Part shown: piece by piece, positions 34,318 to 44,188 of the stretch | Position numbering within the stretch: position 1 is the first letter of the stretch | Layout: each line of letters begins with the position of its first letter | Source of the DNA: Desulfovibrio sp. UBA6121 | GTDB lineage: Bacteria > Desulfobacterota > Desulfovibrionia > Desulfovibrionales > Desulfovibrionaceae | Direction: 5' to 3' | Length of the DNA: 64,000 nucleotides | Assembly (NCBI GenBank): GCA_002422505.1 | Contig: DIVX01000141.1 | Location: forward strand, 468-64,467 | Notes under the pieces: generated by a model | Told to the model about the DNA's origin: nothing | Databases searched by the model: none | Seen by the model: the letters and a program-made list of their open reading frames with translations, nothing else | Made by a program: the position numbers and the translations under genes

Positions 34318-35658
34318 TTACTCGGCCAGCCCCGCAGCAATGGCCTTGGCCGTGGTCTCCAGCTGCGCCGGTGTGTGCTCGCTGCACAGGAAGATGCGCA
34401 GGCGGGCCTGCTGTTCTTCGACTGCTGGGGCGAAGATGGGCTGTGCGTTGACGCCCCGCGTGAACAGGCGGCTTGAGATATTGATGGCCCCCAGGGAACT
34501 GCCGATGATGATGGGCACGATGGCCAGCCCGGCGCTGTTGCCGGTGTTCAGCCCCTCGGCTTTGCACAGTTCCAGGAACAGTCTTCCCGCCCGGCGTAGC
34601 GCACGGCAGCGCTCCGGTTCGCGCTGCAGCAGTTCCAGGCATTTGAGGGAGGCTGCCGCCAGCGGGGGCGACATGCCGACGCTGTAAAGGAAGCCCGGCG
34701 CGGTGTGGCGCAGGTAGTCCACAATGAGCCGCTGCCCGGCGATGAACCCGCCGCAGCCGGAAAAGGTCTTGCTCAAGGTGCCCATCCAGAAGTCGGCGCA
34801 GGTGCGCGGCAGCCCGAAATGCTCGGCAATGCCCCGGCCCGTGGCGCCCATCACGCCGATGGAGTGGGCTTCGTCCACCAGCAGGAAGGTCTTGTAGCGC
34901 TCCCGTATCGCCACAAAGCGCGGCAGGTCGGGGTAGTCGCCGTCCATGCTGTACAGGCCTTCCACCACCACCAGCACCCGCTCGTGGTTGGGGCGCAGGG
35001 TGCGCAGCATGTCGTCCAGGGCCTGCCAGTCGTTGTGAGGAAAACTCAGGCGCTTTGCGCCGGAAAGTATCGCCCCTTGCACCACGCTGTTGTGGGCCAG
35101 GGCATCGTGCACAATCAGGTCGCGCGGGCCAAAAAGGTGGCCGATGACGGTGACATTGGTGGCGTGCCCGCTGACCATGGCCACGCAGTCCTCGGTGCCC
35201 AGGAAGTCCGCCAGGGCGTGCTCCAATTGGCCGTGCAGCGGGCGTTCGCCGGAAACCATGCGGCTGGCCGAGGGCGAGGTTCCGTAGCGCTGGATTGCCT
35301 CGTACGTGGCGGCGGTAACTTCCGGGTGCCCGTTCAGGCAAAGGTAGTTGTAGTTGGAAAAGTTCAGGTATTCCTTGCCGCCAATGCGCGTTGTGGCGGC
35401 GGGGATGCCCTCGTGCACGCGGAAGAACGGGTCCGTCATGCCGAGGGCGACCCCGGCCTGGCGCAGGGCCAGGTATTCCTTCACGCCGGGGAACTGCGCC
35501 GGATCGCTGAAGCGCGGCGGCACGGGCTGCACAGAGGGGCGCACGTCCCCCAGGTTGAGCTCCAGGGGTTCGGCCTCGACAATGGTCTCCTGCTGTCGGC
35601 GCGCCATCTGCTGCTTGAGCCCGTCGGACAGGCCGAACAGCGGCTTACTTTTTGTCAT
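34318..35658 (-). CDS. Alpha-oxoamine synthase family PLP enzyme (serine palmitoyltransferase/KAPA synthase-like)
   Basis: 446 residues. After ~75 extra N-terminal residues the fold-type I core begins: YLNFSNYNYLCLNGHPEV, GTSPSASRMVSGERPLHGQLE, VHDALAHNS, the PLP-ring residues in LVDEAHSIGVMGATGRG (Asp262, His265), and the Schiff-base Lys297 in TLSKTFSGCGG. These are hallmarks of 8-amino-7-oxononanoate synthase, KBL and serine palmitoyltransferase, which condense an amino acid with an acyl thioester and release CO2. The gene overlaps the PKS 3' end by 14 nt. It probably offloads the PKS acyl chain as an alpha-amino ketone. Confidence 0.92.
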   Translation of the reverse strand: MTKSKPLFGLSDGLKQQMARRQQETIVEAEPLELNLGDVRPSVQPVPPRFSDPAQFPGVKEYLALRQAGVALGMTDPFFRVHEGIPAATTRIGGKEYLNFSNYNYLCLNGHPEVTAATYEAIQRYGTSPSASRMVSGERPLHGQLEHALADFLGTEDCVAMVSGHATNVTVIGHLFGPRDLIVHDALAHNSVVQGAILSGAKRLSFPHNDWQALDDMLRTLRPNHERVLVVVEGLYSMDGDYPDLPRFVAIRERYKTFLLVDEAHSIGVMGATGRGIAEHFGLPRTCADFWMGTLSKTFSGCGGFIAGQRLIVDYLRHTAPGFLYSVGMSPPLAAASLKCLELLQREPERCRALRRAGRLFLELCKAEGLNTGNSAGLAIVPIIIGSSLGAINISSRLFTRGVNAQPIFAPAVEEQQARLRIFLCSEHTPAQLETTAKAIAAGLAE

Positions 35659-38600
35659 GCGCCGCTCCGGAGCGGGAAGTTTGCTGTTTTAGGGCCGCGA
35701 GTTCGTCCTCGGCCAGGTGGCGGCTGGCCACATCCTGCATGGCGTCGGGCTGATCGCCGTTTTCCGGCTCCGAAAGGCTTAGGGCGATGCGCTGGGCCAG
35801 TGCGGCGATGCTGCCGCCCTGCGAAAGCGAGAGGTTTGGTATGTTGACCCCGAAACGGTCCTCGATGGACAGGCTCAGTTCCACGGCCATGAGCGAGTCC
35901 ATGCCGAACTCGGCCAGATTCTTTTGCGGCTCCAGCTGATCGGCCGGGATGCTTGTGATGGTGGATACTGCCTGGGCCAGCTGTGTGGTGATCTCGGCCA
36001 AGGCCTCGTGCGGGGGGAGGCCCAGCAGGTGTTGGCGCAGGTTCAAGGCCTCGGCTTCATCGGCCTTGCCCCGGCCCTGCAGCAGGTGGGCGATGCGCGG
36101 CGCGCCAATCCCTGGCAGCATGCGGCGCAAAGAGCCCCAGTCAGGATCGAACACAGCGGCCACGGGCAACTCGCCCCTGAGCTGGCGCTCCATGGCGTCC
36201 AGCGCCTCGGCGGAAGAGAGCGTGCGTCCCAGGCGTGAGGTTAGGGCCTGCTTAATTTCCTTGTGCCGCGACAGATAGCCCACGTCGTCTATGGCGCCCC
36301 AGGCCAGGGCCAGGGCGGGCTGCCCGGCGGCGCGCCGCAGCCGCGCCAGCGATTCCAGGAAGAAGTTGGCCGCCACGTAATTCCCTTGGCCCGGATTGCC
36401 GACAACCGTGGTGGCGGAGGAGAACAGCACGAAGAAGTCCAGGTCCTGCGTCAGCTGGTGCAGGTTCCACGCGCCCAGAATCTTGGGGGCCAGGACCTTG
36501 CGCATGCGTTCCGGCGTCAGGTCGCGGGCCAGGCCGTCATCAAGCACCATGGCCGCGTGAACAACGCCGCGCAAAGGCGGCATGGTCTGCCGGATATCCT
36601 GAAGCAGGGCCGCCAGTTGCTCGCGGTCGGTCACGTCGGCCTTGGCCTCCAGCACGCGCACGCCACTGGCCTGCAACCGGCCAAGGGCCGCACGGGCCTC
36701 GTCCGTTGTGGCGCCGCGCCTGCTTGCAAGCACAAGGTTGCGCGCCCCAAGGCTGACCAGCCGTTGCGCCGTAGCCAGGCCGAAGCCGCTGACCCCGCCC
36801 GTGACCAGGTACGTGGCCTGGGCCGAGAGGGCGAAACGCGCCGTGGTGGGCCTGGGCGCAGGCGGCGGGCCAACGACGATTTTGCCGATGTGCCGTGACT
36901 GCTGCATGGTGCGGAAGGCGTCCACAATGGCCTCTGCCGGGAAGAATGTGTAGGGCAGGGGAGCCAGCGCGCCCTTCTCGAAATTGGCCATGAGCTCGCG
37001 GAAGAGCTCGGCCCCGAGCGCCGGGCGCTCCTTCAGAATCTGGTCGGCGTCGATGCCGAAGTAGGAGACGTTGTTGCGCAGAGGGCGCACGCCCACCAGA
37101 CTGTCGTTGTAGAAATCGCGCTTGCCGAGCTCCAGGAACCGGCCAAAGGGCTTGAGCAGCGCCAGGCCCTTGTTCACGGCCTCGCCCGCCAGGGTGTTCA
37201 GCACCACGTCCACACCTTGGCCGCCGGTGGCGTCAAGCACGTCGTCCACAAAGCTTAAGCTGCGGGAATCGTAGATGTTGGTAAGGCCGAGCAGACGCAG
37301 GAAGTCCCGTTTGCGCTCTGAACCGGCGGTGACGTAAATCTCCGCCCCCATGAGCGCCGCGCATTGGATGGCCGCAATGCCCACCCCACCGGCCGCGCCG
37401 TGGATCAGTACGCGCTCCCCGGGCTGCAGCCGGGCCAGATGCTGGAAGGCGTAGTGCACGGTGAAGAACGTTGTGGGCAGGGTGGCCGCCGCTGCGTAGT
37501 CCATGCTTTCCGGCAGGCGGGCGCAGGCGGCGGCATCGGTGACGACCCGGTCGGCAAAGCCCGCCGGGGTGAAGGCCAGCACGCGGTCACCGGGGGCGAA
37601 GCCGGTCACCCCGGAGCCCACGGCCAGCACGTCGCCCGCGCACTCCATGCCCAGGCTGGGGCCGGCGAAGCCGTTCTCCAGGGCTTCATCCTGCAAGAGC
37701 CCCATGACCCACATGAGGTCGCGGAAGTTGAGACCTGTAGCGCGCACCTGGATGACGACCTGCCCGGGGCCGGGCTGGGGCAGCAGGCCCGTGCACCAGC
37801 GCAGGTTCTCCAGGGATCCCTGCGCCTTGAACTCCAGGCGGGTCACGGCGCGGGCGGCTTCCTCCGGGGCAAGCGGGGCAGCCGGGTGGGGCTGCGGCGT
37901 CAGCCGTGGCGCAAAACGTCCTTCGGCGCGCAAGAATACTTCGTTTTCTTCGTCGGGCGCGGCCAGTTCGCCCGCCAGCCAGGCGGCGGCCTGCGCATTC
38001 GGGGCGTTCTGCAGGTCGACCAGATGCCAGCCGAGTTCGGCGTGCTCGTTCATCAGCACGCGGCCCAGGCCCCACAGCATAGCCTGGGATGGGCTGGCGG
38101 TTGCGTCGGCCGAAAAGGCATTCAGCGTAGGCAGCCAGACACGGGGCGGCTCCGGCCATGCGGAAAGAACCCGCGCCGCAGCGCACACCGTGCCCAAAAA
38201 GTCGGCAGCGCCGTCAAGAGAGGGGCCGCGCGCGTCGCCCAGGGCCTCGCCAGCCAGAAGCATCACTTCCTGGGGCCGTGTAGCGGGGGGCTGGGTCTCC
38301 AGGGCCTCCACCACGGCATCGACGCCGCTTTCGCCAGCGGGCAGGGTGACAAGGCGGGCGGTCAGGCCTGTCGTTTCGAGGCAGCGGACGAGGGCGCTGG
38401 CCAGGGGCTCGGCCTCTGGCGCGGCCAGCAGCAGCAACTCTCGGGTTTGAACCTGCGCATCCGGCTGCTGCTGCGCTTGCGGCGCGTGGGCGGCCAGGAG
38501 CTGGAAGCCCAGGGGGTCGCCCGGATCGGCGAGGACCGCAGGAGCGGTGAAATCCGCCTGGGACAAGAAGGCCCGCCACTGCGCACCGGTGTGCAGGCAG

Positions 38601-41600
38601 CTCCGGCGTGTGTTGACGCCCGGCAGCTCGCGCCACCAGCCGTCCTCCAGGCCATAGGCCAAATCGCGCAGGCGGCTGGGGGTGGGCTCAAGCATCAGCA
38701 GCAAGCCGCCAGGAGCCAGGCTGGCCTTGGCCTTGGCCAGCGCTCCGGCCAGGTCGGGCGTGGTCGAAAGTCCCGCCGTCACATACACGTCGAACTCGGC
38801 GTCGCTCTCTCCGTCCGGCCGGGCGGCAAGATCCAGATTGGCGAATTGGGTCCCGGCTTTGGGGCCCAGAAGGCCGCCCAGGGTGGGGTCGCCGCCGGTG
38901 GGCAGGGCTATGCGCACCATGGGCTGATGCGCGGCGATGCCGTTCAGCAGGGGGCGCAGGAACTCCGGCTCCAGGCCGGAAAAGAGCACGCGGGGATGCT
39001 CGCCGGGTCGGCTTTGGCCGAGCACGGCGCTTAGGGCCTGGACCAGGCTGTTTATGGCCGCGCCATCTGCTGTGGGCAGGCTTCGACGCAAGCTGGGGGC
39101 GAGTTTCTCCGATTCCTGTCCGCGCAGGGCTTGCGCCAGGTGTTTTCCGGCGCGCCCAGCGGCCAACAGCTCCGGCAGACAGCCCGGCCGCATGCCCAGG
39201 GCCGCGCGCCAGGCTTCGTCTGCGATGGCCTGCCCGTCGTGGGCCAGGGTATAGCTCTCGCCGCTTTGCGTAACCGAACCGTCGCGCAGCAGCAGCTCCA
39301 GCATCCAGTCGAGCAGGGGCGTGCGCTCCGGCAGAGCGCCAGAGGCCAGTAGCGAGGCTTTGGTGAAGCTGGGCAGCCCGGAGTTGAGCTCCGCCAGCGC
39401 CTCGCGGGCAAAGGCCGAGGTCACGAAATCCAGCAGGCCCGTGAATTCGTCTTGGGCCGGTGCGGGAGCGGCCAGACCCGGCAGGGCGAGGGCTCCCAAG
39501 CCTGGCAGGGCGGTGGCTTCGCCAGGAACGCGGCGCGGGGCGGCCATGGTGCGGCAGGCGAATACCTGCGGCTTTTCGCGGCGCTTGCCCACCTCGGCCC
39601 GGCGCAGGCGGCAGCCGGTTATTTCGGCCACAGGCTGGCCCTCGGCATCAAAAAAGAACAGGTCCGCCAGCACCGAGCGCGAAGATGCGCGCGCCAGCCG
39701 CAGGCGGCAGGAGCGTGCCGGGCCGCGTCCTTCGAGCAGGCGCAGGCGCTCCACGCGCACGGGCAGGAACAGGGCGGAGACGGAAGTGGTTCCACTCGTC
39801 CCCAGCAGGCTGAACAGGGCCTGCAGGCCGCCATCAAGCAGCACCGGGTGCGGGGGCGAGGCGGGCATTTCACCGAGCCCCTGCGTCAGCTCCAGGGCGG
39901 CCAGGGCTTCGGTTTCGCTGGCGCGGCGCACGCCGCGTACGCTTTGAAAGGCCGGGCCGTAGTTGAGGCCCAGGGAGGCCGCAAGCCCGTAAAGCGCTTC
40001 GGCGCTCGCCAGGGGATTGGTCTCGCCCAAGGGTGGCCAGGGGGCTATGCGCGCAGCCGTGGCGGGTTGCAGGCGGCCAACGGCGTGCTCCAGCCAGTCG
40101 GTCTCCTCCAGGCGCGGGCGGCTCAAAATACGGAAGCGGCCCGTCTCCGGGCTGAGGATGAAGCGCGTGGTCTGGGCGTGGCCGGGCTCCAGCACCAGCG
40201 GGCGATGGATCTCAAAGCCGCTCAGGTCCAGGGCCTGCCCCGGCCACTGTGCTTGGCCCGCAGCAAGACTCATGCTCAGAAAACCCGCCGCCGGGAAGAC
40301 CACGGTCTCGCCCACGCGGTGGTCGGCCAGCCAGGGGTGCAGCGCCAGGTCCAGGGCGTTGGTCCATTCCACGGCTTCCGCCCCGGTGCGCGCGCCCAGA
40401 AGCGGGTGGTCCACCTTCGGGTAAAGCAGCGCAAGGGCCTCGACGCTCAAGGTCTGCCAATAGCTTTTCCCCTGGTGCGGGGTCAGCGGCAGATCGATGC
40501 GCGGCGCAGGCCGGGCGAACACGCGCGCGGTATCAAGCCGGGCCCCGTTGGCCCAGGCCTGGGCAGCGGTGCTGCGCAGACGCGCCAAGCCCGGTTCATT
40601 GCGGGTCATGGTCGCTATGCTGGTGCCGATTTTTCCGCAGTGCTGCTGGGTTTGCCGCACGTAGGACTGCATGATGGGGTTGGGCGAAATTTCGAGGAAC
40701 AGGGAGACGTCGTGGCGCAGCAGGCTTTCCAACGCGGGGGAGAACTGCACAGTGTGCCGCACGTTGCGCCACCAGTAGCGCGCCGTAAGCTTGCGGCCGT
40801 CCATGTCCTTGCCGGTGACGGTGGACAGGAAGCGCACGCTGCCCTTGCTTGGCGCCAGTCCTTCCAGGGAGGCCAGCAACTGCTTCTGAATGCCGTTCAT
40901 GTTCTTGCTGTGGAAGGCGTAGTCCAGGTCCAGCAGCTTGAAAGGAGAGTAAAGCTCCTTGACCGCGCGTTTGCCCAGGGCCTTCAATTGATCGACCGGT
41001 CCGGCCAGGGTGAGGGAACCGGGGCTGTTGATGCCCGCCACTTCGAGGGTGAGGCCCATCTCCGCGATGAGCGTTGTGGCCTGTTCCAGAGAGATGTTCA
41101 CGGCGGCCATGCGGCCAGCGCCGCGGGTTTTCGCCTGGGCGGCGCTGCGGGCGTGGAGCACGCGCACGGCCTGCTGCAGGCTCAGAGCGCCGCAGGCGTA
41201 CGCAGCGGACACTTCGCCCACGCTGTGGCCCAGAACGACATCGGGCATGATGCCTTGGTCGCGCAGCACGGCCACGATGCCCACCTGCACGGCGAAAAGC
41301 AGAGGCTGGGCGATTTCTGTTGCGGCCAGGTCCCAGTCGGCGTCCGGCGAGGCGAGCCGCTCAAGGATGGACCAGCCGGACGGGGGCAGGAAATGGGCAT
41401 CCACCTCGGCCACAGCCTTGAAAAATACCGGGCTCTCCGCCAGCAGTTGCCGCCCCATGCCGGGCCATTGCGCGCCGTTGCCGCTGAAGATGAAGGCCAG
41501 GGTTTCGCCGCCGCGCACGCGGGAACGGACCACTGTGGCCGGGCTTTCGCCCTGATTGACGGCGTGCAGGGCCTCGCGCCAGTCGCTGACCTCTTCGCCC

Positions 41601-43087
41601 AGCACAGCCATGCGCCAGCCCAGGGCCTGGCGGTTGAGCGCTGCAGCGCGGGCCAGGGCGTAGGCGTCGGCGGGGCATTTTTCCAGCAGGGCGGCCCAGC
41701 GCACGGCAAGTTCCTTGAGGTCGGCCTCGCTCCCGGCGGAGAGCATGAGCGGCGGCAGGTGTTCTGGAACATCTGGAGTGGCTCGGAGCGGCTGGCGCGT
41801 CTGGCGCGGCGGGCGGTGCTCCATGAGGGTGACGTGGGCATTGGTACCGCCGAAGCCGAAGGCGTTCACCCCGACGCGCGCGGCCTGGCGCGACTCCGGG
41901 ATGGGCGTTAGCTGCGTCACCACCTTGAGGTTCAAGTCCTCGAAGGGGATGTTCGGGTTCGGGGTGCTAAAATGCAGGGAGGGCGGCACCAGCTTGCGCT
42001 CCAGAACCAGCAGGGCCTTGAGCAGCCCGGCCATGCCAGCACCGGATTCCAGGTGTCCGACATTGGTTTTGGCGGAACCGATGAGCAGCGGCTGTTTTTT
42101 ACGTTTGCCCAGGACATTGCCCAGGGCGAAGGCCTCCTGCTTGTCGCCTGCGATGGTGCCGGTTCCGTGCGCCTCCAGGTAGGCAAGGCTGTCGATGCGT
42201 CGAGGATCGTTCCTGTAAATGCTGCCAAGCAGGGCTTCCTGCGCCTCGCGGTTGGGAAAGGCGATGCCTGCGGTTTGGCCGTCGGAATTGACGCCCGTGG
42301 ACTCTATGACGGCGCGGATGCGGTCCTTGTCGCGCAGGGCGTCCTCAAGCCGCTTGAGCACCAGTATGCCGCCGCCCTCGGCCCTGACATAACCATCGGC
42401 CGAGGCGTCGAAAGCCTTGCAGCGCCCGGTGGGCGAAAGCATGTTGGCCTTGGAGAAGCCGATGAACGGGAACGGGGAAAGCAGCAGGTTCACCCCGCCA
42501 ACCAACGCCATGGAGCAGGTTCCGTTCAACAGGCTGAGGCAGGCGGCGTTCACGGCCACAAGGGAGGATGAGCAGGCCGTGTCGATGGAGAAGCTTGGGC
42601 CGCGCAGATCAAAAACATAGGAGATGCGGTTGGCTACCAGGCTCTGCACATTGCCGGTCATGAAATAGGCATTGATGCTGCTGGGGTCGCTGATGATGCG
42701 ATTGGCGTAATCCGTGCCGGAAACGCCAACGAACACGCCGGCATCTGAGCCCCGGAGGCGCGCCGGAGCAATGTTGGCGTTTTCCAGCGCCTCCCACGCG
42801 AGGTTGAGCGTGAGGCGTTGCTGCGGGTCCATCTGCGTGGCTTCGCGCGGGGAGATGCCGAAGAAGCCGGGGTCGAAATGTGCGACGTTATCTATGACGC
42901 CAGCGCAAAAGGTGTAGCTGCGTCCGCGCGTCTTCTTGTCGGGATGGAGGAAAGCCTTGGTATCCCAGCGCTCCGGGCCGATTTGAGTGACGACGTCGCG
43001 TCCATTGGCAAGGATATCCCAGTACGCGTCGGCCGTATCTATTCCGCCGGGAAGACGCAGTGAAGCTCCAATTATCGCAATTTGCAC
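35645..43087 (-). CDS. Highly reducing type I polyketide synthase, KS-AT-DH-(pseudo-MT)-ER-KR-ACP
   Basis: About 2480 residues. GTG 43087 is preferred because GGAG lies 9 bp upstream; TTG 43102 is in frame but has no site. Positions below count from 43102. KS: DTACSSS with Cys177, His312, His350. AT: GHSVG with Ser626 and YAFH at ~727, closest to the malonyl-type HAFH. DH: DHRVGETVVFP with His927, and HPVLLDGG with Asp1088. A ~300-residue region (1215-1540) looks like a methyltransferase remnant without SAM motif I. ER: HGAAGGVG at ~1899. KR: TGGVSGFG at ~2099, Ser2226 and Tyr2240. ACP: GMDSL with Ser2401. No thioesterase follows. One module with all reductive domains suggests iterative synthesis of a saturated chain. 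Confidence 0.95.
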   Translation of the reverse strand: MQIAIIGASLRLPGGIDTADAYWDILANGRDVVTQIGPERWDTKAFLHPDKKTRGRSYTFCAGVIDNVAHFDPGFFGISPREATQMDPQQRLTLNLAWEALENANIAPARLRGSDAGVFVGVSGTDYANRIISDPSSINAYFMTGNVQSLVANRISYVFDLRGPSFSIDTACSSSLVAVNAACLSLLNGTCSMALVGGVNLLLSPFPFIGFSKANMLSPTGRCKAFDASADGYVRAEGGGILVLKRLEDALRDKDRIRAVIESTGVNSDGQTAGIAFPNREAQEALLGSIYRNDPRRIDSLAYLEAHGTGTIAGDKQEAFALGNVLGKRKKQPLLIGSAKTNVGHLESGAGMAGLLKALLVLERKLVPPSLHFSTPNPNIPFEDLNLKVVTQLTPIPESRQAARVGVNAFGFGGTNAHVTLMEHRPPRQTRQPLRATPDVPEHLPPLMLSAGSEADLKELAVRWAALLEKCPADAYALARAAALNRQALGWRMAVLGEEVSDWREALHAVNQGESPATVVRSRVRGGETLAFIFSGNGAQWPGMGRQLLAESPVFFKAVAEVDAHFLPPSGWSILERLASPDADWDLAATEIAQPLLFAVQVGIVAVLRDQGIMPDVVLGHSVGEVSAAYACGALSLQQAVRVLHARSAAQAKTRGAGRMAAVNISLEQATTLIAEMGLTLEVAGINSPGSLTLAGPVDQLKALGKRAVKELYSPFKLLDLDYAFHSKNMNGIQKQLLASLEGLAPSKGSVRFLSTVTGKDMDGRKLTARYWWRNVRHTVQFSPALESLLRHDVSLFLEISPNPIMQSYVRQTQQHCGKIGTSIATMTRNEPGLARLRSTAAQAWANGARLDTARVFARPAPRIDLPLTPHQGKSYWQTLSVEALALLYPKVDHPLLGARTGAEAVEWTNALDLALHPWLADHRVGETVVFPAAGFLSMSLAAGQAQWPGQALDLSGFEIHRPLVLEPGHAQTTRFILSPETGRFRILSRPRLEETDWLEHAVGRLQPATAARIAPWPPLGETNPLASAEALYGLAASLGLNYGPAFQSVRGVRRASETEALAALELTQGLGEMPASPPHPVLLDGGLQALFSLLGTSGTTSVSALFLPVRVERLRLLEGRGPARSCRLRLARASSRSVLADLFFFDAEGQPVAEITGCRLRRAEVGKRREKPQVFACRTMAAPRRVPGEATALPGLGALALPGLAAPAPAQDEFTGLLDFVTSAFAREALAELNSGLPSFTKASLLASGALPERTPLLDWMLELLLRDGSVTQSGESYTLAHDGQAIADEAWRAALGMRPGCLPELLAAGRAGKHLAQALRGQESEKLAPSLRRSLPTADGAAINSLVQALSAVLGQSRPGEHPRVLFSGLEPEFLRPLLNGIAAHQPMVRIALPTGGDPTLGGLLGPKAGTQFANLDLAARPDGESDAEFDVYVTAGLSTTPDLAGALAKAKASLAPGGLLLMLEPTPSRLRDLAYGLEDGWWRELPGVNTRRSCLHTGAQWRAFLSQADFTAPAVLADPGDPLGFQLLAAHAPQAQQQPDAQVQTRELLLLAAPEAEPLASALVRCLETTGLTARLVTLPAGESGVDAVVEALETQPPATRPQEVMLLAGEALGDARGPSLDGAADFLGTVCAAARVLSAWPEPPRVWLPTLNAFSADATASPSQAMLWGLGRVLMNEHAELGWHLVDLQNAPNAQAAAWLAGELAAPDEENEVFLRAEGRFAPRLTPQPHPAAPLAPEEAARAVTRLEFKAQGSLENLRWCTGLLPQPGPGQVVIQVRATGLNFRDLMWVMGLLQDEALENGFAGPSLGMECAGDVLAVGSGVTGFAPGDRVLAFTPAGFADRVVTDAAACARLPESMDYAAAATLPTTFFTVHYAFQHLARLQPGERVLIHGAAGGVGIAAIQCAALMGAEIYVTAGSERKRDFLRLLGLTNIYDSRSLSFVDDVLDATGGQGVDVVLNTLAGEAVNKGLALLKPFGRFLELGKRDFYNDSLVGVRPLRNNVSYFGIDADQILKERPALGAELFRELMANFEKGALAPLPYTFFPAEAIVDAFRTMQQSRHIGKIVVGPPPAPRPTTARFALSAQATYLVTGGVSGFGLATAQRLVSLGARNLVLASRRGATTDEARAALGRLQASGVRVLEAKADVTDREQLAALLQDIRQTMPPLRGVVHAAMVLDDGLARDLTPERMRKVLAPKILGAWNLHQLTQDLDFFVLFSSATTVVGNPGQGNYVAANFFLESLARLRRAAGQPALALAWGAIDDVGYLSRHKEIKQALTSRLGRTLSSAEALDAMERQLRGELPVAAVFDPDWGSLRRMLPGIGAPRIAHLLQGRGKADEAEALNLRQHLLGLPPHEALAEITTQLAQAVSTITSIPADQLEPQKNLAEFGMDSLMAVELSLSIEDRFGVNIPNLSLSQGGSIAALAQRIALSLSEPENGDQPDAMQDVASRHLAEDELAALKQQTSRSGAAHDKK

Positions 43088-43140
43088 GCTTGCTGGCTCC
43101 AAGTTGCTTTTAGTAGATTGGTGTAATGAACGTGCATAAA

Positions 43141-43169
43141 ATTACATAACTACATGGAAAACGGTTCAA
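43141..43169 (-). promoter_or_regulatory. Predicted sigma-70 promoter of the PKS operon
   Basis: On the minus strand TTGAAC (43169-43164) and TGTAAT (43146-43141) are separated by exactly 17 bp, matching -35 and -10 consensus at 4/6 and 5/6. Transcription would begin near 43134, leaving a ~45-nt leader before the GTG start. The surrounding DNA is A+T-rich, unlike the coding region downstream. Confidence 0.6.
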
Positions 43170-43588
43170 TGTATAAGCTTGAAACGCGATCTGATACTTA
43201 GGATTTGGCCGTCTAGTTGTCATGTTTCCTCTGAGCCGACAAAGGGCACCTTGCCTGCGGTGCTCAGTACTTTTCAAAAATTATACTCATGAAGCCACGG
43301 TGTGTTCGTTGACTTTTGCCGGGGTGAATTTAACATCGATTGCGGCAATTAGCTACTCTCACAAAACAGCCTGGGGGAAGCGTTTTTATCTGCGGTGGTG
43401 CCCATTATGAGTGGCCTAATTCGAACGTTCGAACTAGGTGTGAATCCAGGCTTTCCAAACGGCTGCGTAATTCTATAGCAAAAGGCTTTGCTTGTCATGT
43501 TGACCTTCCTTCCTAAACCTGAGTCGGGTTTTGGGTAGTGCTTTGGCCATCGCTGGAAAAGTATGGGCAGGAAAGCTAAACACCGGGA

Positions 43589-43779
43589 CAGGTAATCGCC
43601 AAGCTGCGTGGAGCTGAGTTGAGCTGGGCAATGGCAAAATCGAGGTTGGGACGCACCTTATCCTTGCCGTCTCTTAGCGGACTTTTTGCCGCTTGCGCAA
43701 CGAGTATGGCGTGATGACGCTCTGCCGAGCCCAGAAGCTTAAGGCCTTGGAGGGCGAGACTGCACAAAAGGAAGATGGG
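43589..43779 (+). pseudogene. Decayed IS3-family orfA fragment
   Basis: Pieces of an IS3 transposase N-terminus can be read in shifting frames: QVIAKLRGAEL near 43589, VELGNGKIEVGT one base out of frame, then TFCRLRNEYGVMTLCRAQKLKALEGE from about 43680 to 43755. The order and spacing match the helix-turn-helix and leucine-zipper region (QxIxKLREAE ... TFYRWRxxYGGM ... AKRLKELE). No orfB is seen next to it. The rest of 43170-44188 (about 1 kb) is A+T-rich and shows no gene I can support. This marks the left margin of the low-G+C island. Confidence 0.6.
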
Positions 43780-44188
43780 CAGAGTTTACCTTCCATGCAC
43801 CGAAAGTCCAAAATTCATACACGTTAAGTACTTAAGGTACCAGAATGTTTCATATGTCTGGAGAGGACTCTGTTGAATTTCAAAATCTAATTTTTTGAAA
43901 CAATGATGACCAAGGCTAAGGAGGATCCACCTCTGAAGCTGATGCGAAGGTCGCTGTTGGGCAAGCTTGCTGAGGGGGTAGATTGAAACCAGCTTCAAGA
44001 GGTGGGTTTTAAGCTTTACTTTGAAGAATAATTGGTTTTAGCTAAAAGGGCTTTTGTCCTTCGTATGGCGCACCGTGTTGTTGGAAATGCCAGTGGAACC
44101 TTGTACGTGTCGTCGATGAATCCAAGTGTGAAGGCTGATCGCATTGGTGGCGACTTTGATTTTAATGCTAAGTGAGGAATATTTTCGT

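Noticed and set aside
34274..35341. Extension of the polytopic membrane protein to 903 residues
   Set aside because: It is antiphase sequence of the alpha-oxoamine synthase gene on the same strand; the Arg/Ala/Gly-rich translation is typical of a shadow frame.
37364..41911. Long plus-strand frames of 556 and 819 residues opposite the PKS
   Set aside because: They mirror high-G+C codons of the PKS, are rich in Gly/Arg/Gln and have no motif or start signal.
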